A stretch of 64,000 nt of DNA, taken from the NCBI RefSeq assembly GCF_008329985.2, contig NZ_CP038437.2:3224001-3288000 (forward strand). Reading direction: 5' to 3'. The position numbers and the translations under genes were made by a program. The DNA comes from Halomonas binhaiensis (lineage in GTDB: Bacteria > Pseudomonadota > Gammaproteobacteria > Pseudomonadales > Halomonadaceae). Below the pieces are notes generated by a model, which searched no databases, was not told the DNA's origin, and was given only the letters and a program-made list of their open reading frames with translations. Below, piece by piece: positions 26,601 through 34,089 of this stretch. Numbering within the stretch: the first letter of the stretch is position 1; the number at the start of each line of letters is the position of its first letter.

Positions 26601-29085
26601 GACTCGCCCGGAAGACAGCGTGCGCCTTTCTCTGGAATCAGGCAGCAATGGGCAGCAGCAGCTACATATCACCAACACCTCTGGCGATGCCACGCCGCGC
26701 GCGCTCAATGTCGGCAATGACACCCACTTCATTGTGCTCAGTACAGAGCGTGTGCGCGATTTCCGGGCACTGGTACAGGGTGGCGGCCTGCCCTTTGCGC
26801 TCCACGACAATGGGCAGTGGACCCTGGCTGCCAATCAGGCAACGACAGTACCGCCCCAAGCCAGCGAAGCCACACAGACAACACCCGTGGTGCACCCGAC
26901 CAATGCGGAAAACGCACCAGCAGCCACGCAAGCGACGGCGGAGTCAGGCTCAGGCACTAGCCATGGTGAAATCACACTCAGCCAGGATGGCCAGGGAACC
27001 GTGGTTCACCTGCCAGGAGTGGTGGCAGACAGGTTTTCTGTCTCTGGCCAGTCAAAGCGCAGGTTCACCCCCTCCCCCTACGATCGCCATGCCAATAAAG
27101 ATGCGGTACCTGACAGCGTGCTCCTGCCCCGTAGCGTGCTTGAGCAGGCGCTGTCGCCCGAAGCCGCCGCCCAGTTGCCTGACGGCGAGCATATTCGCGT
27201 ATCGTTGGTCACCGACCCAGAAGCGCCGGTACAACCAGCCACCCACCAGACGGCGGACAACAGCACGTCTCCCGCACGCAACAGAACGGCAACAGGCCTT
27301 GCCGCCGGGACAGTACTTGGCTCGATGGGGCTGGTACACAGCGCAGCCAGCTTTGGTAAACCCAGCGAGTTGGTACAACGCCCAGCGCAATCAGAAACTT
27401 CGTCATATGCGGACTTTGTCGACCCCAACAATGCTCCCGGTCTGCTGTTCAATGGCCCGGGGTTCATTGTCCGCGGCATATTGAATGCCGGGAAGGCACG
27501 TTTCGATGAAAAGCTCAGGCTCCACAATGCCGCGATGGATAATGGCGAGTTGAACGCCCAAATGCTCAACTGGGAAGCTAGCCGTATCATCGCTTCGCGC
27601 AGGGCATTGAATCTGAACAACGAGCAGGTTTCCCAGGTGACCGGGCTGATCGAGGGCTTATGGGGACGCTATCAACTTCTCGATAATCTTCCCGTCACGC
27701 CGGAAAGCCAGCAGCGCGGCTGGACAGAGCAAGCCAAGAAAGCGGCGATCCAGGAAGAGGTCAACAACTACCGTTCTGAATTGGCCAATATTGCCGGGGA
27801 TGATGCGCTGACCGTCAACCCGATGGAGCCTCGCACCTGGAAAGGCATCGCCTTCAATAGCTCGATCCTGACGACGCACATGATCAATGATGCCGTCTCC
27901 TGGCACTACCTGATGAACGGAGGACTGCTCGACTCCAGCTACCCATTGGCACTCCAGATCGTCGACAAGGCCGGACTGGCCGGCTTCCTGGCGGCCAATG
28001 TCGTGCTGGCAGGCAGCGCTGCCGTCAAGCTGGGTACTGGCCTGGCCAGGGTCGATCTCAAGTCGCTGCCGCTGGTCAACAAGCTGACCGGCACCAGCAC
28101 CTTCCTTGGTTCCTACCTCTACGGCATCATGACCCCACCCTGGGCCGCCTTGACGCTACACAGCGCCGCAACCTCCCTGGCCGAAGGCAACTGGGTAGCC
28201 GGGGGAACCAGCCTGGCGGCACTGCCCTTCCAGATTGGCCTGTCCTACTACGGTATCAAAGGACTTCGTGATGACGCCTTCAACATGACAGGCACCTGGG
28301 ACAAGAACAAGAAACCCTACAAGGCCTGGCCCAAGGCCATGACAAACTGGATATATCCAATTCCCAGCACCCTGCTGGCGGGACTTACAGCCACCGAAGC
28401 CGCCATGCAATCTTGGCATGGAGATCCTCTCGCCGGAGCGGCTCTGGCTGGAGGCACCGCAATGCAGCTGTATTTCATCAACCTGGCCAGCCGGCGACTC
28501 AACTGGGCGGATGTCGATATTCGTCATGGGCCATTCCGTCAGTTGACCGATAGCAATCTCCTCAATGCCGATGGAAACCGTATCTGGAAGGGAGTCGGCC
28601 TGACGCTGGCATTAAGCATGGTTCCTGGATGGATCAATAACTGGAGAGAATGGCTGGGAGAAGACCGACTGCCGGATTGGGAGTGGCTGGTTGGCGAACT
28701 CGACGATGAGAAGGACAAGGAAAGCGAAGCACCTGCAACGGCGGAAAATGGTTCATCTCCGTCGAACGAGCCTGGTGACGAAGCAACAATACAACCCGGC
28801 CTAGAGGATGATGACCCTGCCGCCAATGAAGACATGGCACCGCCATCGCCACAGCCGCTGGAATATATCGTCGGCCAGGGCCATCGCATCAATCCAGCCT
28901 TCGAGAATCATCGCGATTACTATGCCATCGATGTACAGCCAGGGCAGACATCGCTGGGCAGTATCATCACCGGTCAGGGATATCACGACGTGGCAGACGT
29001 CGTGGCCATGAATATGGAACATATCGTTGACCCTACGGCACTCAGGGTCGGTGATCGTATCTACTTCCCCCGCAAGACAGCCTGA
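20686..29085 (+). CDS. Giant modular protein with ADP-ribosyltransferase module and C-terminal LysM; likely T3SS substrate
   Basis: 2,799 residues starting at GTG behind AGGAAGGAG; no signal peptide. Order: Pro-rich start; three helix-turn-helix-like units (about 132-175, 245-288, 434-478; GKSIEEIAEQNDLTQAQV type) separated by Thr/Asp/Gly-rich beta repeats (DGRKTTTTEYTDGSST); a helical coiled-coil stretch (about 640-1150); hydrophobic region (about 1365-1560); a 78-residue unit; an ADP-ribosyltransferase module (about 1648-1805) with Arg1655, His1690, STS 1700-1702 and Glu1745; a second copy of the 78-residue unit; a hydrophobic multi-helix region (about 2424-2648); and a LysM domain (2726-2799). 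Beside the T3SS locus, so a secreted translocator/toxin is my inference. Confidence 0.8.
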   Translation: MINLIRNIRQFSQADSADAFASILGIALFSKIQSPPPPPPTPRYTPAFDAMPAGNTGIQTPIFHFQPPLNNGEGLGVYSPSYSQPFLAQQANPPYLDNAPFQAQYPLLDTSGQGPTFDVTQVDNGSEPNNGLSTEDAEALASDIADGKSIDQVAEDYGISREEVLAQLESDGLEVEKTKSDDGRERTVEISDPESGDTVAKHELTEQQDGVVVEEITDADGETTTTVINEQGRRTELKPEQDTTRAGINDIVEGVADGQSIEEIAEAQGLSPEQVIAQIEAAGYEYETGTEGEGPAITSTTHITAEEDGEEIVSHETGPSGTTTSVVTDAEGNETRRTENNDGSTTQTVTERDGRKTTTTEYTDGSSTKTVTETDGRETTIAEDADGNKTTTVTYEQNGVTVEEVTGDDGKTTTTIIDEDNNRTALDDSQNITREGIDDIVAAVANGKSIEEIAEQNDLTQAQVEAQLRAAGYVVETSSGQQTNGLERYTTKIVSTDDPGEVIASHSSAAGTTPETSLRVDSNGTETRTTEYNDGRSYETVTRKDGRETSTDVDADGKTTTSITDNGYTLTTHPDGDLTLRRDEDGTEIDLEQGTPEAALADTLMEINPDSEDGAEARAAEVVQTAIEGMMAGERIEDLQSSVDDKTEALNQAIEDYGPGVKPENNVTTEDPYGDPPTEDPPSGGTWVPMNGVWMDSAVARATLELNELVSEQLEASAEFKASQAQLDVYARDSDYDGALDRAQQILDEALAPHGLVWVSPEEPSGSLADAQERLDDAEAMVEQAGNASTEFADAQDLLDRATSASKNVPDITVQGVCTADDTPDDLKLMRDQYEREQSERNAALTNVDSLFYDMGLHFAKGNNFMADYSVGFHEQQLAEAEPGSKQHKQLTKALEEAQQQQEISNSQVNVAQAYSNYHHALRDQAQLQSDAYDIRDDLLKAFNEDKGLNEEGKEFSRVSGDYLGEFTGKQVIEEREDGLWVTTHFEHGTTEEQLAPEEMSEFWEKNRDPEVTANWLDHLENRQGAHEQVSNADSALSNALNQDFGIRQENLADTISELEAERKKLFKTHDEGTTEAPEDAFPDGSEPQNIGTKQQPVLVTQDVKDTFDDKGLLAALNSSDQPVGIKIDGETRWVHPDIAITTIALEAAKADDQAIDDIREGLTQASDRSTLMAEQPAQRMGESDMDFENRLELGALEDDSDEALDTLFQPRFQQLAEQGKNDEQGYDNTFVTYKNDELEPMLDERFGLNRNNDDSSEALDEVLESIHDTGGDDPQINIVPMFHVDEENGVSQVNLIAVQGDDDEVRYVDMSGKHYSDLEDFRDNNQMFSDDGKLVAPRDLDMSSEDGKFDLEVVDAHETSALDSVVDPLVGIGTGIATVLSFTPAAPVAAPLAFAGGAYLGGRAVFNQIDHVNHGGDWNDTESWLNYGSVATTAFPLFSSGLRAIGMARTFNAANSSVQMTRGQAVLASIGGVKPGSNVAEAATTFMSSKTALNRFARFFDWAAIATGVPLMGYSAKSLITDGSQMSGLQLTDAIVGLTTGFAGTGLGTYGLWTTRPSRNNGTDTTTSSNTLQLHDVDGSVIDARILGNPPESTEHVYLQPEIGPRPRGDEAGVSNKTHILHRDPQTGEAYVTPWIRGASEPSRSQSPPAFVYRLDSRDPSTVFQDGFTPRFGEWTRKYSDFKEAVISHLWADDSVFVSTSRELQMAKGAGEEGEWIYIIVDPRTGTDVDALLGSSHEWAGSSEVLYDAIPSENIIGARQLSGTKEFRNRSSQGEEGDNPTWANTFSGEFVRNPYFDRSLWTSSEGRNADTTSSSNTLQLHDADGNVIDARILGNPPESAEHVYLQPEIGPRPRGDEAGVSNKTHILYRDPQTGEDYILPWIRGASEAPGTQSVHTQQTSTPPEGMPRLYRLGDLDALNQASQDGSLPPGQFVHIVRSSNPGIDNGNLVIAGGTVPKSGRVNDDGHIVWPSTRPEDSVRLSLESGSNGQQQLHITNTSGDATPRALNVGNDTHFIVLSTERVRDFRALVQGGGLPFALHDNGQWTLAANQATTVPPQASEATQTTPVVHPTNAENAPAATQATAESGSGTSHGEITLSQDGQGTVVHLPGVVADRFSVSGQSKRRFTPSPYDRHANKDAVPDSVLLPRSVLEQALSPEAAAQLPDGEHIRVSLVTDPEAPVQPATHQTADNSTSPARNRTATGLAAGTVLGSMGLVHSAASFGKPSELVQRPAQSETSSYADFVDPNNAPGLLFNGPGFIVRGILNAGKARFDEKLRLHNAAMDNGELNAQMLNWEASRIIASRRALNLNNEQVSQVTGLIEGLWGRYQLLDNLPVTPESQQRGWTEQAKKAAIQEEVNNYRSELANIAGDDALTVNPMEPRTWKGIAFNSSILTTHMINDAVSWHYLMNGGLLDSSYPLALQIVDKAGLAGFLAANVVLAGSAAVKLGTGLARVDLKSLPLVNKLTGTSTFLGSYLYGIMTPPWAALTLHSAATSLAEGNWVAGGTSLAALPFQIGLSYYGIKGLRDDAFNMTGTWDKNKKPYKAWPKAMTNWIYPIPSTLLAGLTATEAAMQSWHGDPLAGAALAGGTAMQLYFINLASRRLNWADVDIRHGPFRQLTDSNLLNADGNRIWKGVGLTLALSMVPGWINNWREWLGEDRLPDWEWLVGELDDEKDKESEAPATAENGSSPSNEPGDEATIQPGLEDDDPAANEDMAPPSPQPLEYIVGQGHRINPAFENHRDYYAIDVQPGQTSLGSIITGQGYHDVADVVAMNMEHIVDPTALRVGDRIYFPRKTA
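25378..25611 (+). repeat. 234-bp direct repeat, copy 1, flanking the toxin module
   Basis: Encodes 78 residues (DTTTSSNTLQLHDVDG ... PWIRGASE). The second copy lies 738 bp downstream and matches at 70 of 78 residues. Both are in frame. Confidence 0.92.
25612..26115 (+). other. ADP-ribosyltransferase module (pertussis toxin S1-like)
   Basis: 504 bp between the direct repeats, 168 residues. VYRLDSRDPSTVFQDGF matches the opening of pertussis-toxin S1 and PltA; then SHL with His1690, FVSTS (1699-1702 region) and SSEVLYDAIPSENI with Glu1745, in the same order as the S1 catalytic Arg, His and Glu and the STS strand. Base use differs: about ten of twelve Arg codons are AGA or AGG, rare elsewhere in the gene, and the segment is more AT-rich. 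Enzyme activity is inferred from motif order. Confidence 0.85.
26116..26349 (+). repeat. 234-bp direct repeat, copy 2
   Basis: Same length and frame as 25378-25611. Differences are limited to eight residues, so the duplication is either recent or held similar by recombination. Confidence 0.92.
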
Positions 29086-29126
29086 ACAATTGCTGTTTTA
29101 CCAAATTTGACAAGCTGAAACGTCAG

Positions 29127-29160
29127 AAAGCCTCCCATGAATATCTCATGGGAGGCTTTT
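29127..29160 (+). terminator. Intrinsic terminator of the giant gene
   Basis: Perfect 14-bp stem AAAGCCTCCCATGA (29127-29140), loop of five bases, complement to 29159, then a TTTT run. About 40 bases after the stop. Confidence 0.9.
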
Positions 29161-29626
29161 GGCATTTTATTTGCTCCGAACCATGGCGCTTTCTGATATT
29201 CACCACAATAGAACATTAACATTTAGTCGTAAGAAAATAGACACAAGACAGTAACTTGCAGGTGATACGGAAAGCCTACGAAGACGACACGAGATGACTC
29301 TCCGAATACATTTCAGTCTTGTTTCATTATCATGAAAAAACAGGGAGTGTCGCAAGAAACCCCTAAGTAAACTATGAGACAGAAAGTGAACTGATACAAT
29401 GATTTTTATATATATCAATGAGTTAACATAACACATATCTTATATACACAATCTTACATATAAAGGTATTACTCCATGCAATTTTTCTTCTACTTTGTAG
29501 GAACGCATTAGTCCGTAACTTCGGTTTTCTGGAAATCAGTAGGCAAGAAACAAGGAATGGGATCAGCTTTTCAAGCCATCCTTTCTTGAGCAACAGTGTT
29601 CAATCCACTCGAAGGAGAGAAGTGAA
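29161..29626. other. AT-rich intergenic region upstream of the small-protein gene
   Basis: About 465 bases with no convincing gene; an open frame on the minus strand (29200-29436) has no family likeness or ribosome site. Markedly AT-rich (many TATA and TTTT runs near 29400-29460), consistent with a strong or xenogeneic-silencer-bound promoter region for the following gene. Confidence 0.6.
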
Positions 29627-29818
29627 ATGGCCATGTTTTCCCTGAAACACAAGAAACAACAGGTTGAAGGTGCCGGCGACTCTGGTGGCGGCATTGATGT
29701 CAACCAGCTTAAGCAAGTGTTTGAAGAAGCTGCAAAAAAATCCATGGAAGTGAGCAAGGCCAAGACCGAAGGTAACACCGAGGTCGATACTGCCAGATCA
29801 TCACGTCCTAATAACTGA
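29627..29818 (+). CDS. Small T3SS-locus protein (63 aa), unknown
   Basis: 63-residue hydrophilic protein, preceded by GGAGAG and eight bases of spacing. N-terminus is basic (MAMFSLKHKKQQ), the middle is a predicted amphipathic helix (DVNQLKQVFEEAAKKSMEVSK) and the tail is polar. I do not recognise a family. Its position just upstream of sctD, its own AT-rich promoter region and the strong hairpins behind it suggest a highly made small subunit or chaperone, possibly a needle/pilin-type or co-chaperone protein. Shares a short pattern (VFEEAAKKS) with the other small protein at 37785 (AFEQAAENA). Confidence 0.65.
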   Translation: MAMFSLKHKKQQVEGAGDSGGGIDVNQLKQVFEEAAKKSMEVSKAKTEGNTEVDTARSSRPNN

Positions 29819-29860
29819 TGCCATCGACATCGGTGGCTGGTTTGTACAACAACCGATGTC

Positions 29861-29884
29861 AGCCACCGGCTACTGCCGGTGGCT
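29861..29884 (+). terminator. 10-bp hairpin after the 63-aa gene
   Basis: Perfect inverted repeat AGCCACCGGC (29861-29870), loop TACT, complement 29875-29884. No U-run follows. Confidence 0.6.
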
Positions 29885-29923
29885 CTCTGACACTGCCAGA
29901 GGCTTCCTGACAATCGTTTCATT

Positions 29924-29968
29924 CCCCTTGCCGGCTGCTGTCGAGACATGACAGCAGCCGGCAAGGGG
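29924..29968 (+). terminator. 19-bp perfect hairpin between the 63-aa gene and sctD
   Basis: Left arm 29924-29942 and right arm 29950-29968 are fully complementary (core CCTTGCCGGCTGCTGTC), loop GAGACAT. No U-run. It ends 23 bases before the sctD ATG, so it may act as an attenuator or as a 3' stabiliser that sets a high ratio of the small protein to downstream products. Confidence 0.7.
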
Positions 29969-29991
29969 GGTGTTTGGTTAGGTATACGTTC

Positions 29992-31158
29992 ATGTCTTCT
30001 GCCTTCACGACATCCCTACGCTCATTGTTCGCTCCGGTTACCGACGTGTACTCGACATTGGAGGTGACGGATGGCTTTCATCTGGGCGTGACGATTCCTA
30101 TAGAGCAACCTGTCTGCCGGATCGGCTCCTCTGCCCAGGCGGATGTGATGCTCAGCGATACGGGCGTTTCCGCCGAACATGTCACCCTGCGCTTTCATGC
30201 CCGCATGGTCGCCATCGAGGCGACGGGTGGCGATGTTTCAGTGGGCGGCAAGCTGCTCACCCAGGGTACCGGATGGCGTACCAGTCTACCGGTCAACTTC
30301 GAGATAGGGGGCGCCAAGCTGCAGCTCTCTCAACCCGAGCTGTCGTTGCCTCCCGTCATGCACCTGGCATGGGAAACCATCGAACCTGCCTGGCGAACCA
30401 TACGCGAGCGTGTGCCCACGCTGTTGACCAAGGTTCAGGCATTGTTGCAGCGTGTCGTGGCGCCACTACGCCGTCCTTTAGCTGCCGGTTCACTGATGGT
30501 CAGTAGCTGGTTGGCCAGGATCCCGTTATCCGATGCCTGGCGTGCACGCTTGCAACGCCTGCTGCCGCGCAGGCAGCAACGCGATGCGACTCATCTGAAG
30601 CGCAATACCATTGCCACTGTGCTGGGGGTGGTACTGCTGAGTGTGTTCGGGGCCTATTTCTTCGGCGGCGGCGGCAAGGCAGGTGCCACCATCACAGCCA
30701 CGGCCCTGCAAACCACCGCCATGCTCCATCCGCAGACAGCAGATGCAACGCTGATGCTGGCCGATTTGAGCCGGTCACCGGCAGAAGCCCTGCAGAACCG
30801 CCTGACAGAAGCCGGCCTCGACAAGCTGAAAGTGGAGGATGCGGGCAACCACCTGGTCGTATCAGGGGAGTTTGCACCGCACCAGCATGCTGACTGGCAG
30901 GCCGTGCAACGCTGGTTCGACGAGAGCTATGGCAGCCGCCAGGTTCTGATCAGCAATGCCATGCCTGGTGTCACACCCGACCATCCGGACTTCCGCTTCC
31001 AGGCCGTGTGGCTGGGGGACAACCCCTATGTCATCGGCGACAACGGAGAGCGTCTATATCCCGGCGCCGCCTTGCAGCAGGGATGGGTACTTGCCGAGAT
31101 TGCCAATGATCGACTCACCCTGCGCCGAGGCGAGGATGAGATGTTCCTGACACTGTAA
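29992..31158 (+). CDS. sctD: T3SS inner-membrane ring protein SctD (YscD/HrpQ)
   Basis: 388 residues. N-terminal cytoplasmic FHA-like domain (about 20-100: PVCRIGSSAQADVMLSDTGV, SAEHVTLRFH), a linker with basic helices, one membrane helix near 210-230 (ATVLGVVLLSVFGAYFFGGG) and a periplasmic domain with BON-like ring-building repeats. This is the SctD layout: it forms the outer inner-membrane ring and contacts the secretin's N-terminal domain. In this locus the expected contact partner (SctC N0-N1) is a separate protein at 37057-37710. Start taken at ATG 29992; a TTG six codons upstream is possible. First recognisable core gene of the apparatus. Confidence 0.82.
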   Translation: MSSAFTTSLRSLFAPVTDVYSTLEVTDGFHLGVTIPIEQPVCRIGSSAQADVMLSDTGVSAEHVTLRFHARMVAIEATGGDVSVGGKLLTQGTGWRTSLPVNFEIGGAKLQLSQPELSLPPVMHLAWETIEPAWRTIRERVPTLLTKVQALLQRVVAPLRRPLAAGSLMVSSWLARIPLSDAWRARLQRLLPRRQQRDATHLKRNTIATVLGVVLLSVFGAYFFGGGGKAGATITATALQTTAMLHPQTADATLMLADLSRSPAEALQNRLTEAGLDKLKVEDAGNHLVVSGEFAPHQHADWQAVQRWFDESYGSRQVLISNAMPGVTPDHPDFRFQAVWLGDNPYVIGDNGERLYPGAALQQGWVLAEIANDRLTLRRGEDEMFLTL

Positions 31159-31190
31159 GCCCATGCCCCCATGAGTGAGTCCATGACGCC

Positions 31191-31598
31191 ATGAAAGTCA
31201 GTGCCGATCGCGATATCAACAGCTACCGCCTTCATGATCAGGCCGTAGCAGATCCTCGGGAAACCGGAGCGATCAAGCCCGCCGCTGGGGATGGAGAAAC
31301 GATCTTCACCCGAGTGGTGGGCAATCACGCGGCAAAACGGCAAGGGGATTCGCTGAGCGCACGCCTGTCACAGGTGGCCTCTCCCACAGTCGAGGACCCG
31401 GCACTCTTCAGTGGTGAACGCACCATCGAGCTGCTGCAGTACGTGGCAGACCAGGTGCTTCCGGTGATGAAAAGTGAACTGGAAGGTGGCAGTGACATCG
31501 CGGATCTGGCGATACAGCTGATCAACGAAGAAATAGGCATGCGCCTGGAATGGGAAATGCGACGTAGTGATGAACATGGTGAGGAGCAAGAAGCATGA
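31191..31598 (+). CDS. sctX: Probable T3SS protein SctX (YscX-like)
   Basis: 135 residues, soluble. I base the name on order and size: in Ysc-type systems YscX (122 aa) and YscY (114 aa) precede SctV exactly as here (135, 111, then SctV). The C-terminal third (LLQYVADQVLPVMKSEL ... IADLAIQLINEEIG) is helical, as in YscX, where this part contacts YscY. Sequence likeness is weak by eye. YscX, Y and SctV form an export-gate complex needed for early substrates. Its TGA overlaps the ATG of the next gene. Confidence 0.6.
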   Translation: MKVSADRDINSYRLHDQAVADPRETGAIKPAAGDGETIFTRVVGNHAAKRQGDSLSARLSQVASPTVEDPALFSGERTIELLQYVADQVLPVMKSELEGGSDIADLAIQLINEEIGMRLEWEMRRSDEHGEEQEA

Positions 31599-31930
31599 AT
31601 GACAGCGACGACCGCCAGGCCGCCGAACTGCTGCATCTGCTGGGCCATCTCTACGTGAAAGGCGGCGAACGCAAGCGCGGCCTGATTCTGCTGCTGCTCG
31701 CCGCCCACATGCTACCCACGCACCCCGGGATCCTGCACAGCCTGATTCAGGCCTTCATTACCACCGGTGATGCTCCACGCGCGCTGGATGCGATTGGTCG
31801 TCTCGAATACCTGCAGGGCCCTACTCCCACCCAGGTGCTGCTGCAAAGCCGAGCATTATGGGTGGCAGGTCAGGCCGATGATGCCCGCCAGCGTTTCCGT
31901 GATTACCTGCAGCTCCGGGAGGACGTATGA
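31595..31930 (+). CDS. sctY: T3SS TPR chaperone SctY (YscY-like)
   Basis: 111-residue TPR-type protein. The last part, DDARQRFRDYLQLREDV, closely recalls the end of YscY (KARHAYQHYLELKDH), and the body consists of three TPR helix pairs, with RGLILLLLAAHMLPTHP matching the first unit of YscY. SctY binds SctX and SctV. Coupled by ATGA overlaps to both neighbours, which fits obligate complex formation. Presence of X and Y links this apparatus to the Ysc branch rather than to Hrp1 or Hrp2 types. Confidence 0.72.
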   Translation: MNDSDDRQAAELLHLLGHLYVKGGERKRGLILLLLAAHMLPTHPGILHSLIQAFITTGDAPRALDAIGRLEYLQGPTPTQVLLQSRALWVAGQADDARQRFRDYLQLREDV

Positions 31931-34089
31931 ACCGCATACTGTCCAGGCTCAATACCATTGCCCAGAGAGCGGCGCAGCGTAGTGATGTAGTGATCGCCAT
32001 GTTCATCGTGCTGGCGGTCGTCATGATGATCATTCCCTTGCCCACGTCCCTGGTGGATGCCTTGATTGGCGTCAACATCGGTTTCAGTCTGCTGATCCTG
32101 ATCGTGGCGTTCTATATCTCCCATCCAGTCGAATATTCTTCCCTGCCACCGATCATTCTGCTGGCCACGTTATTTCGCCTGGCTCTGTCGATCACCACGA
32201 CACGCTTGATCCTGCTGGAAGGCAATGCAGGTCAAATCGTCTCGGCATTCGGCAACTTTGTCATTGCTGGAGAAGTGGTCATTGGCCTGGTGGTATTCCT
32301 GATCATCACCGTGGCCCAGTTCCTGGTCATCACCAAGGGGGCCGAGCGAGTTGCTGAAGTCGCCGCCCGCTTCATCCTTGATGGCATGCCAGGCAAGCAG
32401 ATGAGCATCGACAACGATGTGCGCAATGGCCACATCGACCAGGAAGAGGCCCGTATCAAGCGCAGCCGTCTCGAACGTGAGAGCCAGCTTTACGGCTCGA
32501 TGGATGGGGCGATGAAGTTCGTCAAGGGCGACGCCATCGCAGGCCTGGTAATTCTGTGTGTCAATCTGATCGGCGGCCTGCTGATCGGTATGCTCAAGCG
32601 CGACATGCCCTTCGGCGAAGCCGTCAATACCTACTCACTGCTGACAGTCGGCGATGGTCTCATCGCCCAGATCCCGGCGCTGCTGATTGCCGTTGCTGCC
32701 GGCACTGTCGTGACACGCGTGAACTCCGATCAGGCTGGCGATCTGGGCAGCGAGATCGTGGCCCAACTGGGCAGCAACTCTCGTGCTCTGGGCCTGACCG
32801 CCACGATCCTGTTCTTCGCCGCCTTCATTCCCGGCTTTGCCACCGGCGTATTCCTGTTCCTGGCTGCCGGGCTCGGCCTGGCCGCATGGTGGGTACGGCG
32901 GCGTTACCGCCGGGAGCATCCAGAAGACAGCAGCGGCGAATCATCGGCCCCCTCCTCCTCCGTTGACAGCGCTCAGCCCTCTGCTTCTGGCGCAGAAGCA
33001 TTGGCCTCGGGTCAACAATTGCCAACCACCCAGCACCGGCTTGTCGTGTCGCTGGGGTCAGCTCTGGCCGAGGAAATCCCCCTCGATTCCCTGCGTGGCG
33101 TAGTGGATGCCACACGCCAGCGTGTCGCCAGTGAACTCGGCATCGACATCCCTGCCGTTGGCGTACGCAGTGATGCTTTCCGCGAAGCTCAGGGCATGGC
33201 GATCGAACTCGATGAAGTTCCCGTGCTGGAAGGTGAAGTTCCTGCAGACCATGTACTGCTTGATGACGACCCCATGCACCTGGAACTGCTTGAAGTCGAA
33301 TACCTCAGCCGCCCCTCGCTGACCAGCCGCGCCTCGAGCCATTGGGTGGATGCCCAGTCACAGTCACTGCTCGACGAAGCAGGTATCGGCTACCAGCTAC
33401 CGCAACAGGTGCTGTGCCAGTGCCTTGAGCGCGTCCTGACTCGCTATGCCGGCGAATTCGTCGGCATCCAGGAGACACGCTCTCTGCTGTCGCAGATGGA
33501 ACAGGATTACTCCGAACTGGTCGGTGAAGCTGTCCGTGTCGTATCCCTGCAGAAAATGGCTGATGTGCTGCGACGCCTGGTGGAAGAAGGTGTTCCCTTG
33601 CGTGCACTGCGCACCATTCTTGAAGCCATGGTGACCTGGGGAGCGCAGGAGCAGAGTGTTGGGCGACTAGTCGAACGGATTCGTGGTGCTTTGGCACGTC
33701 AGATCTGCCACCGCTATGCGCGCAATGACCGCGTCCTGCCCGCCTGGGTCATCACCCGCCAGTTGGAAGAAACGATTCGCTCGGCATTGCGCGACAACGA
33801 CGGTACTCCCAGGACCAGCAACCTGCCGGTGCCACTGTCTCGCTCGCTGAACAACTGGTTCCAGCACCGCTTGAGCGAGCTGGACGCAGATGTGTCTCCG
33901 GTGATCGTCGCCTCCAGCGACGTACGCCCGGTCCTGCAGCAATGGGTTAATCGCCACCACCTGGACCTTCCCGTGATGTCCTGGCAGGAGATCGCAGCAG
34001 AATTCAACCTCCAGGCACTGGCCCAGGTTCGCCTGCCCACGGCATCGACCCAGGGAGGCACTCCTTCGGCAGCGGCGTCCAGGGAGTAG
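31927..34089 (+). CDS. sctV: T3SS export gate protein SctV (LcrD/HrcV)
   Basis: 720 residues. Eight or so helices in the first 330 residues with the FHIPEP family loop (SLPPIILLATLFRLALSITTTR; FILDGMPGKQMSIDND), then a large cytoplasmic domain that forms the nonameric gate ring. The linker (about 335-365) is Ser/Pro-rich. It follows SctX/SctY with ATGA coupling. All key family segments are present, so the gate looks functional. Confidence 0.97.
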   Translation: MNRILSRLNTIAQRAAQRSDVVIAMFIVLAVVMMIIPLPTSLVDALIGVNIGFSLLILIVAFYISHPVEYSSLPPIILLATLFRLALSITTTRLILLEGNAGQIVSAFGNFVIAGEVVIGLVVFLIITVAQFLVITKGAERVAEVAARFILDGMPGKQMSIDNDVRNGHIDQEEARIKRSRLERESQLYGSMDGAMKFVKGDAIAGLVILCVNLIGGLLIGMLKRDMPFGEAVNTYSLLTVGDGLIAQIPALLIAVAAGTVVTRVNSDQAGDLGSEIVAQLGSNSRALGLTATILFFAAFIPGFATGVFLFLAAGLGLAAWWVRRRYRREHPEDSSGESSAPSSSVDSAQPSASGAEALASGQQLPTTQHRLVVSLGSALAEEIPLDSLRGVVDATRQRVASELGIDIPAVGVRSDAFREAQGMAIELDEVPVLEGEVPADHVLLDDDPMHLELLEVEYLSRPSLTSRASSHWVDAQSQSLLDEAGIGYQLPQQVLCQCLERVLTRYAGEFVGIQETRSLLSQMEQDYSELVGEAVRVVSLQKMADVLRRLVEEGVPLRALRTILEAMVTWGAQEQSVGRLVERIRGALARQICHRYARNDRVLPAWVITRQLEETIRSALRDNDGTPRTSNLPVPLSRSLNNWFQHRLSELDADVSPVIVASSDVRPVLQQWVNRHHLDLPVMSWQEIAAEFNLQALAQVRLPTASTQGGTPSAAASRE

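Noticed and set aside
26400..26830. Second ART-like module after repeat copy 2 (LYRLGDLDALNQ)
   Set aside because: Starts similarly to the ART module but lacks STS and a catalytic Glu in the expected places.
20686..29085. RHS/YD-repeat polymorphic toxin
   Set aside because: The DG/TT-rich repeats resemble YD repeats only in composition; no RHS core motif and the toxin module is internal rather than C-terminal.
29200..29436. 78-residue open frame on the minus strand
   Set aside because: AT-rich, no ribosome site and no family likeness; lies in a probable promoter region.
29627..29818. Calling the 63-aa protein a needle subunit outright
   Set aside because: No needle motif and not next to sctI; kept as unknown.
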